A stretch of DNA of 64,000 bases from assembly GCA_913055635.1 (NCBI GenBank), contig CAJXLK010000002.1, forward strand, positions 1-64,000, given 5' to 3'. Of the stretch, positions 35,408 through 44,459 are shown one piece after another. Below the pieces are notes generated by a model. That model saw only the letters and a list, made by a program, of their open reading frames with translations. It was not told the DNA's origin and made no database searches. Source of the stretch: an uncultured Bacteroidota bacterium (GTDB lineage: Bacteria; Bacteroidota; Bacteroidia; Bacteroidales; UBA12077). The translations under genes were made by a program, and so were the position numbers. Each line of letters begins with the position of its first letter. Within the stretch, counting starts at the first letter, position 1.

Positions 35408-37336
35408 ATGAACTCAACAGGTGATAGTCTTTTAAGGCAGATTCAGTACCCCGGGGATCTGAAAGCGCTGGGAGAGGTGGATCTCATAGAGCTAAGCAAA
35501 GAGCTGCGGAAATTTATCATTGATGAAGCCTCGGTCAATCCGGGGCATTTTGGTGCAAGTTTGGGGGTTGTGGAGTTGACCGTTGCGTTGCATTATGTCT
35601 ACAACACGCCTTATGACAAGATTGTATGGGATGTAGGGCATCAGGCCTATGGCCATAAAATCCTGACCGGTCGCCGGGATGTTTTTCACACCAATCGTAA
35701 GTTAAATGGCATCAGCGGTTTTCCGAGCATGAGCGAAAGCAAGTATGATGCCTTTGGGGTAGGTCATGCATCGACCTCCATATCTGCGGCCCTGGGGCTT
35801 GCCAAGTCAGGAGAATTGCAAGATTTCAAAAACCGTCATGTGGTGGCGGTTATAGGTGACGGCGCCATGACCGGCGGGATTGCCTTTGAGGGGCTGAACA
35901 ATGTAGGGGTTGAGCGTTCTAACCTTTTGGTGATCCTCAATGACAACAATATGGCCATTGATCCCAATGTGGGGGCGCTGAAGGAATATCTCCTGGACAT
36001 CACCACTTCGCGCACTTATAATCGCCTGAAGAATGAAGTATGGAATTTACTGGGAAAAATCAGCAAACTGGGAGCGAACTATCAGCGACTGGCATCCCAG
36101 CTGGAGAGTGCGATCAAGACGGCTGTGCTTCAACAGAGCAATTTTTTTGAGGCCCTTAATTTCAGGTATTTTGGTCCGGTCGATGGCCACGATGTGGTAT
36201 ATCTGACCAAGCTGCTGGCGGATATGAAGCACATTGAAGGGCCCAAACTGTTGCATGTGGTCACCAAGAAAGGCAAGGGCTTCAGCCAGGCCGAAAAGGA
36301 TCAGACCACCTGGCACCGTGCTCCGGGTACTTTTGATAAAGATACGGGCCAGTTGCACAAGGTGGGTTCCGATACACCCAAACCGCCTAAATATCAGGAT
36401 GTATTTGGCCACACCCTGGTTGAGCTGGCAGAAAGGAACGATAAAATTGTAGGCATTACTCCGGCGATGCCCACTGGTTCCAGCATGAACATTATGATGC
36501 AAAAGATGCCGAGCCGGGCTTTTGATGTGGGGATTGCCGAGCAGCATGCCGTAACCTTTTCAGCCGGTTTGGCTTCAGATGGAGTGGTGCCCTTTTGCAA
36601 TATTTATTCCACTTTTATGCAGCGTGCCTATGACCAGGTGGTGCATGATGTAGCCCTTCAGAACCTGAATGTGGTTTTTTGTCTTGACCGGGCTGGATTG
36701 GTAGGGGGTGACGGAGCCACCCATCATGGAGCCCTCGATTTGGCCTATATGCGAGCGGTGCCCAACATGACCATCGCGGCTCCCATGAACGAGATGGAGC
36801 TGCGTAATATGATGTTTACCGCACAACTTTCCGATAAGGGACCTTTTACCATACGTTATCCCCGGGGTAGAGGTGTGAATATCAACTGGCAACAACCCAT
36901 GCAGGAAATTCCGGTGGGCAGGGGCCGCAAACTTAGCAGCGGCGATGAAGTGGCCATCCTTACCATCGGGCATCCCGGCAACTTCGCCCGGCAGGCCATT
37001 CAAAAACTCGCCACCGAAGGTATTTCAGTGGCCCATTACGATTTACGTTTTCTTAAGCCCCTGGATGAGGAGTTGCTCCATGAAGTGGGTCAGCATTACC
37101 ACCATGTCATTACCGTCGAGGATGGTACCATCATCGGGGGCATGGGGACGGCAGTGATGGAATTTATGGCAGAACATCAGTACCGGGTTCGGATCAGGAA
37201 GCTGGGCATCCCCGATCGCTTCATAGAACACGGGCAACCCGAAGAATTGCATAAAAAATGCGGTTTTGATGCTGAAGGCATATTCCAGGCGGTGCGTTCC
37301 ATCGTGAAACCCCAGGTATTCTCCAATGCGGGTTAA
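35408..37336 (+). CDS. dxs: 1-deoxy-D-xylulose-5-phosphate synthase
   Basis: This 642-residue thiamine-diphosphate enzyme makes DXP from pyruvate and glyceraldehyde-3-phosphate, the first step of the MEP isoprenoid pathway. The TPP-binding motif is [20 protein letters not shown]...NDNNMAI. The N-terminus has [19 protein letters not shown], and the pyrimidine domain has [16 protein letters not shown]. The C-terminal transketolase domain ends with the [11 protein letters not shown] segment. Full length, no lesion. The ORF track starts at a GTG (35402); the ATG at 35408 is preferred. The mnmH gene follows 53 bp later in the same direction, possibly in one transcript. Confidence 0.97.
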   Translation: MNSTGDSLLRQIQYPGDLKALGEVDLIELSKELRKFIIDEASVNPGHFGASLGVVELTVALHYVYNTPYDKIVWDVGHQAYGHKILTGRRDVFHTNRKLNGISGFPSMSESKYDAFGVGHASTSISAALGLAKSGELQDFKNRHVVAVIGDGAMTGGIAFEGLNNVGVERSNLLVILNDNNMAIDPNVGALKEYLLDITTSRTYNRLKNEVWNLLGKISKLGANYQRLASQLESAIKTAVLQQSNFFEALNFRYFGPVDGHDVVYLTKLLADMKHIEGPKLLHVVTKKGKGFSQAEKDQTTWHRAPGTFDKDTGQLHKVGSDTPKPPKYQDVFGHTLVELAERNDKIVGITPAMPTGSSMNIMMQKMPSRAFDVGIAEQHAVTFSAGLASDGVVPFCNIYSTFMQRAYDQVVHDVALQNLNVVFCLDRAGLVGGDGATHHGALDLAYMRAVPNMTIAAPMNEMELRNMMFTAQLSDKGPFTIRYPRGRGVNINWQQPMQEIPVGRGRKLSSGDEVAILTIGHPGNFARQAIQKLATEGISVAHYDLRFLKPLDEELLHEVGQHYHHVITVEDGTIIGGMGTAVMEFMAEHQYRVRIRKLGIPDRFIEHGQPEELHKKCGFDAEGIFQAVRSIVKPQVFSNAG

Positions 37337-37389
37337 CCTTTGTCCGGGTGGTATGGGGGTGATCTTTGCTCTGGCAAATGCATTAAGTT

Positions 37390-38442
37390 ATGAAAGAAAT
37401 TGATATTGAGGAATTTCTTCAGATTCGTCATGGCATACCGGTTGTTGATGTGCGTTCACCGTCTGAATTTAAGAGAGGGCATATACCGGGGGCCAATAAT
37501 ATTCCTTTATTTGATGATGATCAACGCGCCCGGGTAGGGATCCGTTATCACCGGCAGGGTCGGGAGGAAGCCATCATGGAGGGATTGCGCATCGTTGGTC
37601 CCCACATGGAAGCACTGGCTAAGCAGGCCAGGGCACTTGCAGGCCAGCAGAGAAAACTGATTCTGCACTGCTGGCGGGGAGGCATGCGTAGTGAAAGTAT
37701 GGCCTGGCTTTTTGAAAGGCTTAGCATTCAAACCTATGTTTTGAAAGGGGGGTACAAAACATATCGGCGTTATGGACGGGCCAGGCTTCAACAGCCTGCT
37801 TCAGTGGTTGTCCTTAGCGGCTATACCGGCAGCGGGAAAACGGATATCCTGCAGGCCTTGGAACGGGAAGGCGAGCAGGTGCTCGACCTGGAAGGCCTTG
37901 CCCGGCACAAAGGATCGGCTTTTGGAGCCATGGGCCAAAAGGAACAGCTCCCCAACGAACACTTTGAGAACCTCATCTTTGAAAAATGGTTCCGTTTTAA
38001 CCTGAACCAACCCATCTGGATTGAAGATGAAAGTAAGATGATCGGTAAAAATGGGATCCCCGATGAGTTATTCGCTGTCATGCGATCAGCTCCCGTGATC
38101 AGGCTGGAGATGAGTAAATCCCTTCGTGTGGAAAGACTGGTTCAGGAATATGCCTGCTTTGATCAGCAAAAACTTCACCAGGGCATTGATAAAATCAGGA
38201 AAAGACTGGGCGGGGATAAAGCCCGAAAAGCCCATCAGGCCATTGATCAATGCGATTTTCATACCGCCATCGATATCACCCTTGATTATTATGACAAAGC
38301 CTACCTGCACGGATTGAAAAAACGCAATCACCATCAAATATATCCATTGGAGACCGACCGGGATGATCCCGATTGCAATGCCCGTATGCTTTCTCAAAAA
38401 GCTCCCCAACTGCTTAATGATGCCTATTCTTTCCATTCCTGA
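37390..38442 (+). CDS. mnmH: tRNA 2-selenouridine synthase
   Basis: This 350-residue protein joins an N-terminal rhodanese domain to a P-loop domain, the fixed architecture of MnmH/SelU. The rhodanese active-site Cys is in LILHCWRGGMRSESMAWLF. The Walker A motif is LSGYTGSGKTDIL. The protein converts 2-thiouridine at the wobble position of Lys, Glu and Gln tRNAs to 2-selenouridine through a geranylated intermediate, using selenophosphate. That needs selD, which is not in the window. It follows dxs directly. There are no missing key residues. Confidence 0.95.
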   Translation: MKEIDIEEFLQIRHGIPVVDVRSPSEFKRGHIPGANNIPLFDDDQRARVGIRYHRQGREEAIMEGLRIVGPHMEALAKQARALAGQQRKLILHCWRGGMRSESMAWLFERLSIQTYVLKGGYKTYRRYGRARLQQPASVVVLSGYTGSGKTDILQALEREGEQVLDLEGLARHKGSAFGAMGQKEQLPNEHFENLIFEKWFRFNLNQPIWIEDESKMIGKNGIPDELFAVMRSAPVIRLEMSKSLRVERLVQEYACFDQQKLHQGIDKIRKRLGGDKARKAHQAIDQCDFHTAIDITLDYYDKAYLHGLKKRNHHQIYPLETDRDDPDCNARMLSQKAPQLLNDAYSFHS

Positions 38443-38698
38443 TAAGTTCCTTCCTCCCCGACAAAACAAGTAAAACGATAACCGTTGGATATTCCGCCAC
38501 CAGGTTAATTTTCCGGGATTGACTTATTCCCCATCCTGATAAAAGGTGACCCCGCTAAACGAAAGGTCCCTCCTATCTTGTAGCTGGGCCCGTAGGCCAT
38601 CAAATGCCAGTTGATGATGGGTCCCTGGCTTACTGGTTGAAATCCATTTTTTTAGGATGGTGGCCCACCAGGCGGGCTTCAAATGAGAGAGCCTGGGT

Positions 38699-39718
38699 TT
38701 AATAATGAAAAAAGGCGTTGCTTTTAAGCTGAGAGGCGTCGAAATCGGCGTAATGTTCACCAATATAATCAAGGGTGTCGAAAAGTTCGTCGGGGTCGAG
38801 GGAAGTGACCAGCTTTGTACGCAAGGGTTTGAAGTGGGGCAGGCCTTTGAAATAGTTCGACAGGTGACGACGCATTTCATATATTCCCCGGGGCATTCCT
38901 TTCCATTCAATGGATTTTTCAAGGTGTTTTTTGGCCACCGCTACTTTTTCGCGGACATCGGGTTCATCAACCACACGGCCGTAATCCAGGTACTGGCGGA
39001 TGGATCGAAAGAGCCAGGGCTTGCCCACGGTGGCCCTGCCAATCATGATGCCATCGACCCGGTAATGGTCAAATGCCCGGGCGGCACCCTGGGGTGAGGT
39101 GATATCGCCGTTGCCGATCACGGGAATTTCTATTTCGGGATCATGTTTCACTTCAGCGATTTTTTCCCAATCGGCCTGGCCTTTATACATTTGTGCCCGG
39201 GTTCGCCCGTGTATGGCAATAGCCTGTATACCGGCATCCTGTAGCCGCCGTGCAATCTCAATAATGTGGACCGAATGCTCGTCCCATCCCAGGCGGGTCT
39301 TGGCTGTTACCGGAAGGCTGGTTGCCGCCACCACTGCCCGGGTCATCTGTTCCATGTAATCAGGATCCTGGAGCATCCCGGCTCCCGCCCCACGCGTGGC
39401 TATTTTTTTTGCCGGACAACCGTAATTCAGATCAATGAAATCAGGTCGCTTCGATTCTGCCAGCTTCGCTGCCTCCTGCATGGCTTCAATCCGGTTGCCA
39501 TACAATTGTACCCCAAATGGCCGCTCGAATTCAGCAATCTGCATCTTCTTTATGCTTTTGTCGCAATCCCTGATCAGCCCCTCTGAAGCAATGAACTCCG
39601 AGATCATCACATCGCTGCCGTATTCCTTGCATACGTGGCGGAACGACTGATCGGTGATGTCTTCCATCGGTGCCAGAAAAAGCGGCCTTGGCGGTATTTC
39701 TATGGACCCTATCTTCAT
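38699..39718 (-). CDS. dus: tRNA-dihydrouridine synthase (DusB-like)
   Basis: This 339-residue FMN-dependent TIM-barrel enzyme reduces uridines in tRNA. It begins with PPRPLFLAPMEDITDQSFR, and the catalytic Cys lies in DLNYGCPAKKIATRGAGAGML. Further family motifs are VTAKTRLGWDEHS, AIAIHGRTRAQMYKGQADW, VIGNGDITSP and GIMIGRATVGKPWLF. The C-terminal helical domain follows. The DusB-like subgroup is likely because of the GxDxIDLNxGCP region and its length, but Dus subfamily is hard to assign by eye. The ATG is well placed. Downstream (38443-38698) I see only a short non-homologous open frame, not a gene. Confidence 0.92.
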   Translation of the reverse strand: MKIGSIEIPPRPLFLAPMEDITDQSFRHVCKEYGSDVMISEFIASEGLIRDCDKSIKKMQIAEFERPFGVQLYGNRIEAMQEAAKLAESKRPDFIDLNYGCPAKKIATRGAGAGMLQDPDYMEQMTRAVVAATSLPVTAKTRLGWDEHSVHIIEIARRLQDAGIQAIAIHGRTRAQMYKGQADWEKIAEVKHDPEIEIPVIGNGDITSPQGAARAFDHYRVDGIMIGRATVGKPWLFRSIRQYLDYGRVVDEPDVREKVAVAKKHLEKSIEWKGMPRGIYEMRRHLSNYFKGLPHFKPLRTKLVTSLDPDELFDTLDYIGEHYADFDASQLKSNAFFHY

Positions 39719-39800
39719 TTGACGATCTCTCCAAGGGTTAAATGTGAAACGTTGGCTTACGGTTCATTGATGATCATGAACATCCTTTTTTTAAGCATGA

Positions 39801-39934
39801 CCCCCCCATACAGGAACTTACACAACAAGGCAATGCATAAAGCATGGGGGTTCCATGGCAGAGGGAAACAAATTATGCCATGTTGGAAGCAAAATTGTGT
39901 TGAAATACAGAACGTTAATTAAACTTTATACGAA
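39801..39934 (+). repeat. Dispersed hairpin repeat, copy A (first tandem unit)
   Basis: The stem CCCCCAT (39803-39809) and ATGGGGG (39844-39850) encloses a 34-nt loop containing GAACTTACA, CAACAAGGC and ATGCATAAAGC. A tail with GTTCCATGGCAGAGG and GTTAATTAAACTTTATACGA follows. The tail includes the inverted pair CATGGCA/TGCCATG. Confidence 0.7.
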
Positions 39935-40068
39935 ACCCTCATGCACCGACTAGCACAAAAGGTAATGAATAAAACATGAGGGTTCCATGGCAGAGGTTAC
40001 CGAGACCAACGAATTACATGCTATTATTATACTGAAATACAAACTGTTAATTAAACTTAATACGAATG
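39935..40068 (+). repeat. Dispersed hairpin repeat, copy B (second tandem unit)
   Basis: The stem ACCCTCAT (39935-39942) and ATGAGGGT (39976-39983) encloses a 33-nt loop with GGTAATGAATAAAAC. The tail GGTTCCATGGCAGAGG and GTTAATTAAACTTAATACGA match copy A. The arms differ from copy A at positions that change together on both sides. Confidence 0.7.
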
Positions 40069-40260
40069 AATAGAAATATTAAAGGTCTTTTCAATACAAC
40101 CTTTTCTTTTTATGGCCCAATACAACTTATCCTCCTAATCCTGCTGATTCCAACCCGGGCCAATTCCTCACGCTGAGTTCGGACTTATATTGGCCGGTTT
40201 TTAAAATTTATCTATTATTTTTATCCTGCAAAAATAGGAAGTTTTTAAATTTATTTGATC

Positions 40261-41175
40261 ATGCCAGGCCATTTCTTTCGCCATCCTTTTACCCAGCTTT
40301 TAACCGTCATTTTTATCATGATCACCTCCTATTTTGTCCTTTTTTCATTGGGTTTGCTTTTGGCGGTTCCCCTCTTTGGCATGTCGTTCGGTGAACTGTC
40401 TGCCCTTTTGTCGCAAGGCACCGGCTTTGATGACATCAACGTGTTGAAGTATTTCCAGAGTATTCAAACCCTGGGTCTTTTTGTCGTGCCTCCATTTATT
40501 GCAGTGCGGTATTTTTATCACCGGCCGGTGATGGCCCTGGGGTTGAGGGGTACTTTTACGAAGGGTTCTTTGGTGGCTGCCGTTTTGATGGTTTGGGTGG
40601 CTGTTCCTTTTATTAATTTTCTGACCCAGCTAAATCAGGAGGTTCATCTGCCGTGGTTTTTTGAATACCTGGAAGAATGGCTCATGGAAAAGGAAGGCAC
40701 AACAAAGCAAATGACACGGCAATTGCTCCAGGCCGATACGGTTGGGGTGCTGGCGATAAATATTTTTGTGATCGGGTTGTTGCCAGCGGTAGGTGAAGAG
40801 CTTCTGTTCAGAGGTCTCATCCAGCGGATATTCACACAATGGACCCGCAACGCCCACTGGGGCATTGTGATCGCTGCTTTTTTATTCAGCGCAATGCACA
40901 TCCAGTTTTATGGCCTGATTCCCCGTATGTTCCTGGGCGTGATGTTCGGATACCTTCTTTTGTGGAGCGGTTCCATCTGGTTGCCTGTGATCGGGCATTT
41001 CGTCAACAATGCCAGTGCGGTGGTCTATTATTACTTTTTTGATGAAGGGGCCCGGTTTTCTTCGACCCATTTTGATACCATGGGCGTTCATTTTCCCCTG
41101 GTATTGCTCAGTTCCCTGATGATTCTGTTTTGTGGTTATGTGATCTATATCAGTGAAAGGCGGCAAACCTCATGA
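40261..41175 (+). CDS. CPBP family intramembrane metalloprotease
   Basis: This membrane protein of about 304 residues has around eight hydrophobic helices. The catalytic glutamates are in GEELLFRGLIQRIF, the first metal His is in FLFSAMHIQFYG, and a second conserved region reads PVIGHFVNNASAV. This is the CAAX-protease/bacteriocin-processing (CPBP, Abi) family, related to Rce1. The bacterial substrate is unknown. The ORF track starts at a TTG (40255); the ATG at 40261 is preferred. Its 3' end overlaps the converging gene at 41170 by 6 bp. Confidence 0.92.
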   Translation: MPGHFFRHPFTQLLTVIFIMITSYFVLFSLGLLLAVPLFGMSFGELSALLSQGTGFDDINVLKYFQSIQTLGLFVVPPFIAVRYFYHRPVMALGLRGTFTKGSLVAAVLMVWVAVPFINFLTQLNQEVHLPWFFEYLEEWLMEKEGTTKQMTRQLLQADTVGVLAINIFVIGLLPAVGEELLFRGLIQRIFTQWTRNAHWGIVIAAFLFSAMHIQFYGLIPRMFLGVMFGYLLLWSGSIWLPVIGHFVNNASAVVYYYFFDEGARFSSTHFDTMGVHFPLVLLSSLMILFCGYVIYISERRQTS

Positions 41176-41904
41176 CTGGTGGGGGGTGTCGTCCAGAGAA
41201 CGTAGATTGAGGCGCCCCAGTTCGTTTTTCCTGAAGAAATAAACAACCCCGTATTGCTGGGCTTTGCTTCGCTTATTGGCTTCTGTTTCACCGGAGAAAG
41301 TGTTTTCCACCTCATCCCATATGCTGGCAATGATTTGATCGGCTTCCTTCCTGAGCTTATGAATGTTGTCCGCTGCCCGCTGATGATTTTCCTGGAGCTG
41401 TTTCTGAAACTGGTAGGCTTCAGCAAAATTGTCATAGTTGACCTTGACAACCGCAACGGTGGGATTGGTAACCGGCGGCAAACCCGCTTTCTTGCGCTGT
41501 TCTTCCCCGTCTATGATTTTTTTTCCCCACTCCAAAAGATCCTTTTCTGAAGTCAGGGAGGGCAGCCGTTTGGTATCCTGGTTTAATCCATAATAACCCC
41601 TGGTTTTGGGCGGCATTTCACCCCGTATAATGGACATATTCACCACCTGGATGAAATGGGAAATATAAAGCCGGGCCTTTTTCATTCTTTTTTGGTAGGT
41701 CTTCTGATTGGCCGTTTGCCGTTGATAGGCCTGGTGGTATTCGGACAGGGCCTTTTCATATTTGGGCAAAAAGGAACTCAATCGTTGAAGGGTCTCCTGG
41801 GAAAAGGCCAGTTTGAAAGGAGGGATTTCTTTTCCCTGGTGATGTGCGGTTTTTAAGGCTTTCAGCCTTGACTTGTCGGTGTTGGGTAATCTTCGGTAGG
41901 GCAT
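41170..41904 (-). CDS. Hypothetical cytoplasmic helical protein
   Basis: This 244-residue protein has no signal peptide or membrane helix and is highly charged. It reads MPYRRLPNTDKSRLKALKTA at the start, then long helices with many Gln, Lys and Glu (YHQAYQRQTANQKTYQKRMK), and a segment HFIQVVNMSIIRGEMPPKTR. Near the end it has AQQYGVVYFFRKNELGRLNL. The layout suggests a helical bundle of about 190 residues. I recognise it only as a type of conserved Bacteroidota protein of unknown function. It converges with the CPBP gene. Confidence 0.7.
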   Translation of the reverse strand: MPYRRLPNTDKSRLKALKTAHHQGKEIPPFKLAFSQETLQRLSSFLPKYEKALSEYHQAYQRQTANQKTYQKRMKKARLYISHFIQVVNMSIIRGEMPPKTRGYYGLNQDTKRLPSLTSEKDLLEWGKKIIDGEEQRKKAGLPPVTNPTVAVVKVNYDNFAEAYQFQKQLQENHQRAADNIHKLRKEADQIIASIWDEVENTFSGETEANKRSKAQQYGVVYFFRKNELGRLNLRSLDDTPHQS

Positions 41905-42186
41905 CGGCTGTTCATAAAATGTTCACAACTACATACGAATATAGTGATTTAATTGAGAATGTCAAGCAATTCGCAAATGAATTTCATCAGAACATTTTAC
42001 TGAATATGAAAATGATATCGAAAGATGCAGGGAAATATTGTTTCATTAACAATGGTGTTCATATCATGTTGTTGAAAAAAAGTGGCAAAAATATACAATA
42101 TTTCTTTCCGGGATGAATGCTAAAAAAAAGTCAGGGGTGATAGCCATCTGTTTGTCAGAAAAAGTGCAACTGTAAGAAGTTTTTCG
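41905..42186. other. AT-rich intergenic region
   Basis: About 280 bp of low GC. A 65-codon frame (41919-42116) is open, but its ATG lies 14 bp from the divergent start at 41904, leaving no room for two promoters. I treat it as non-coding. Confidence 0.4.
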
Positions 42187-42194
42187 TACATTTG
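42187..42194 (+). promoter_or_regulatory. TACATTTG promoter box of the small lipoprotein pair
   Basis: TACATTTG matches the TAnnTTTG -7 consensus and lies 28 bases before the TTG start at 42223. The same octamer at the same distance precedes the aldo/keto reductase at 43435. No clear -33 box. Confidence 0.45.
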
Positions 42195-42222
42195 TTATAA
42201 TCCATATCAAAATCCTAAGTCT

Positions 42223-42798
42223 TTGAAGGTTAAAAATATAATCTGGATCGGGGTGTTGTATGTACTCTTTTCCTGTCAGTCTGATCCAGGCAGGCAAAGC
42301 CTCAGTCAAATGGAGTTCACGGTGGATAGCAGCCGGCTGGCTCCTTTGATAAAGGACAGGAGCAGCGGACTTCAGTATTGTCCGCCAGCGGGCTGGGTGC
42401 GGGCACTACCTGCATCATTCAGAAGCTGCATCGATACCTCCTATTATGGCAGTTTGCCGCAAACGGTCAATGTGTTCAAGGATTCCGCTTCCACTGCTTT
42501 TCTTGTGGTTTCTGTTTATCCGGGAGAAACGGGCAACGTGGGGGATTTAAACCAATATAGGTTGAATCAGCAATCTCCCTGGCAGGATGCCCGAAAAGCC
42601 CGTTTTGAACATCATCAAATGCTTTTTGGTCAACTTTTGCTGCAAAGCCCCCGATGGGTTTCATTCCGGCTGTTTATCCAAAGAGAAAACCGGCCGGTGC
42701 GTTTTGATTATTTTGTATCCAGGTCCGTTTATCAAAATGAGGTCAGGAAGATTGAATCTTCCATTGGCTCCATCAATACCCTTTCATCGTTTAACTAA
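42223..42798 (+). CDS. Putative lipoprotein with TTG start, unknown function
   Basis: The frame has no early ATG. The TTG at 42223 gives a short lipoprotein signal peptide, KVKNIIWIGVLYVLFSC, and has a promoter box at the right distance, so it is taken as the start. The mature part of about 170 residues includes GLQYCPPAGWVRALPASF and SASTAFLVVSVYPGETGN, then QLLLQSPRWVSFRLFIQREN and FDYFVSRSVYQNEVRKIESS near the end. The order suggests a compact alpha/beta domain like small photosystem PsbP/MOG1-like folds, but this is only a guess. It is 11 bp upstream of the Bor-like gene, so the two are probably one operon. Confidence 0.65.
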   Translation: MKVKNIIWIGVLYVLFSCQSDPGRQSLSQMEFTVDSSRLAPLIKDRSSGLQYCPPAGWVRALPASFRSCIDTSYYGSLPQTVNVFKDSASTAFLVVSVYPGETGNVGDLNQYRLNQQSPWQDARKARFEHHQMLFGQLLLQSPRWVSFRLFIQRENRPVRFDYFVSRSVYQNEVRKIESSIGSINTLSSFN

Positions 42799-42809
42799 AA
42801 CCAAATGTT

Positions 42810-43109
42810 ATGAAAAAAACAGCAGTAAAAGTGTCCGTTTTTCTTTTGGGTGTGATGTTTCTTTTTGCTTCATGCAGCACCCATGTACACACCGTTGGGC
42901 AAGGCGCCCAGGGCAACGTCAAACAGGAGGAAAGACAATGGTATGTTCTCTGGGGGCTGGTCCCCATCAATGATGTCGATAGCAAAGAAATGGCCGGAGA
43001 TGCTGAAAATTACACCATTACCACCGAGCAACAGGCCCTGGATGTGATCATCAATTTGTTTACCACTTATGTGACGGTCGTATCCAGGACGGTTACTGTG
43101 GAGAAGTAG
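42810..43109 (+). CDS. Bor-like small lipoprotein
   Basis: This 99-residue lipoprotein has the lipobox LFASC and a mature start reading STHVHTVGQGAQGN. The pattern WYVLWGLVPINDVDSKEMAG followed by NYTITTEQQALDVIINLFT and a final VTVVSRTVTVEK recalls the Bor protein family, small lipoproteins first known from phage lambda (serum resistance) and common in Bacteroidota chromosomes. Its role here is unknown. It is the second gene of a two-gene operon that ends in a strong terminator at 43135-43184. Confidence 0.72.
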   Translation: MKKTAVKVSVFLLGVMFLFASCSTHVHTVGQGAQGNVKQEERQWYVLWGLVPINDVDSKEMAGDAENYTITTEQQALDVIINLFTTYVTVVSRTVTVEK

Positions 43110-43134
43110 GGGGTGAAAGTCCTCCTTTACAAAA

Positions 43135-43184
43135 AGGCCCCGGCATCTTTTCCCCTAGAAGGGATGCCGGGGCCTTGTTTTTTA
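43135..43184 (+). terminator. Intrinsic terminator of the lipoprotein operon
   Basis: AAGGCCCCGGCATC (43135-43148) pairs perfectly with GATGCCGGGGCCTT (43164-43177), with a 15-nt loop, followed by GTTTTTT. This is the strongest terminator in the window. Confidence 0.93.
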
Positions 43185-43189
43185 AATAA

Positions 43190-43290
43190 CCCCGCTTAGC
43201 GGGGTCGGAAAATTATCCCCGCTTAAAATTATCCCCGCTTAGCGGGGTTATGAAAGACCAGACCCCGCTAAGCGGGGTCTAAAAAAGCGG
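43190..43290. repeat. Cluster 3 of the CCCCGCTTAGCGGGG palindrome
   Basis: A one-base-deleted copy (43190-43205), a truncated half-copy, a full CTTAG copy (about 43233-43248) and a CTAAG copy (43261-43279) follow directly after the terminator. As in cluster 2 the orientation flips from CTTAG to CTAAG. Confidence 0.85.
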
Positions 43291-43398
43291 GGGCCCAAAA
43301 AAGCCATTTGGATGAAGGCTGCTGCTGATTATTCCCTTTGCCAAACCTGATCAATGGATTGGGTTCTGCCCGGGGTGTGACCATCCTGATTTTTATAT

Positions 43399-43406
43399 TA
43401 CATTTG
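43399..43406 (+). promoter_or_regulatory. TACATTTG promoter box of the aldo/keto reductase
   Basis: TACATTTG matches TAnnTTTG and lies 28 bases before the ATG, the same octamer and distance as at 42187. The -33 box is unclear. Confidence 0.45.
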
Positions 43407-43434
43407 ATGTTTTACTCAACAAAAAGCAACGAGT

Positions 43435-44337
43435 ATGGTGAACGTAAAACTCACGGAAGATTTTCATATGTCCCGTATAGTTAGAGGGATGTGGCGGCTG
43501 GATGAATGGGATCTGAATGATCAGCAGTTATTGAAAAATGTGGAAGAGACCCTGGATATGGGCATCAACACGTTTGATCATGCGGATGTCTATGGGGATT
43601 ATAGCTGCGAACAGTTGTTCGGACAGGTCTTTAATCTGAAGCCCGGTTTGAGGAAACGCATGCAGCTGGTGACCAAATGCGGGATCAAGATGCTTTCTTC
43701 CAAATACCCCCAGCGCAAGTTAAAACATTATGATACCGGTTATGACCATATCATATCGAGCGTTGAACAATCGCTGCAGAATTTCAACACCGATTACATT
43801 GATCTGTTGCTAATCCATCGCCCTGATCCGTTGATGGATCCGGCATCTACTGCCAGGGCTTTTGAGCAGCTGGCCAGAGATGGCAAAGTGCTCCATTTTG
43901 GGGTTTCCAATTTTACCCCGCGGCAATTTGAGATGCTGAATGCTTTTTATTCGGGTGAACTGGTTACCAATCAAATTGAGGTTTCCCCTTACAACCTTGA
44001 AAATTTTCAGAACCACAACCTGGAGTTTCTAATGAAAGAGGGCATAAGCCCCATGGGCTGGTCTCCATTAAGTGGTGGTGACATTTACCAGCCGTCGGAT
44101 CAAAAAGGGATGCGGGTAAAGAAGCAGCTGGAGGACGTTGCCCGGGAATTGGGTGTTGATGGGATCGACAAGGTGATTTATGCCTGGATTCTTCGTCATC
44201 CGGCAGGTATACTGCCCATCACCGGAACTGCTAAAACTTCACGGGTTCAGCGTGCCGTTGATGCTTTAAATATCCCCCTCACCCGCGAGCAGTGGTTCAA
44301 GATCTATTCGGCTTCCCTGGGAGCGGATGTGCCTTAA
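43435..44337 (+). CDS. Aldo/keto reductase
   Basis: This 300-residue TIM-barrel NADPH-dependent oxidoreductase resembles the YdhF group. The catalytic tetrad positions are visible: Asp and Tyr in NTFDHADVYGDYSCEQLFG, Lys in LVTKCGI and His in LLLIHRPDPLMD. The cofactor region includes ITGTAKTSRVQRAVDAL near the C-terminus. The physiological substrate cannot be told from sequence. It lies downstream of palindrome cluster 3 with its own promoter box, and converges with metE. Confidence 0.92.
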   Translation: MVNVKLTEDFHMSRIVRGMWRLDEWDLNDQQLLKNVEETLDMGINTFDHADVYGDYSCEQLFGQVFNLKPGLRKRMQLVTKCGIKMLSSKYPQRKLKHYDTGYDHIISSVEQSLQNFNTDYIDLLLIHRPDPLMDPASTARAFEQLARDGKVLHFGVSNFTPRQFEMLNAFYSGELVTNQIEVSPYNLENFQNHNLEFLMKEGISPMGWSPLSGGDIYQPSDQKGMRVKKQLEDVARELGVDGIDKVIYAWILRHPAGILPITGTAKTSRVQRAVDALNIPLTREQWFKIYSASLGADVP

Positions 44338-44459
44338 GACGCCTGTACAATAAACTTTTCAGAATGGTCTGTCCGGGGCTTCCGAAAGTTTTGGGTTATC
44401 GCAGCGCTGTATATGAACTGTAGCCCCCTGGATGCACCGCGGTTAAGCTGCCTTCGGGA

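Larger units (their letters stand above)
39719..40260. other. Divergent intergenic region with tandem hairpin repeats
   Basis: This region of about 540 bp holds the tandem duplicated element at 39801-40068. The rest includes the promoter side of the CPBP gene, with no clear consensus box. No gene is seen. Confidence 0.5.

Noticed and set aside
38524-38698. Open minus-strand frame downstream of the dus gene (part of ORF 38524-38922)
   Set aside because: Protein-like composition but no start of its own and no recognisable motif; most of the listed ORF is a shadow of the dus gene.
41919-42116. 65-codon ORF (MFTTTYEYSDLIENVKQFAN) divergent from the gene at 41170-41904
   Set aside because: Its ATG lies only 14 bp from the divergent start at 41904, leaving no room for promoters. 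AT-rich, no family motif.
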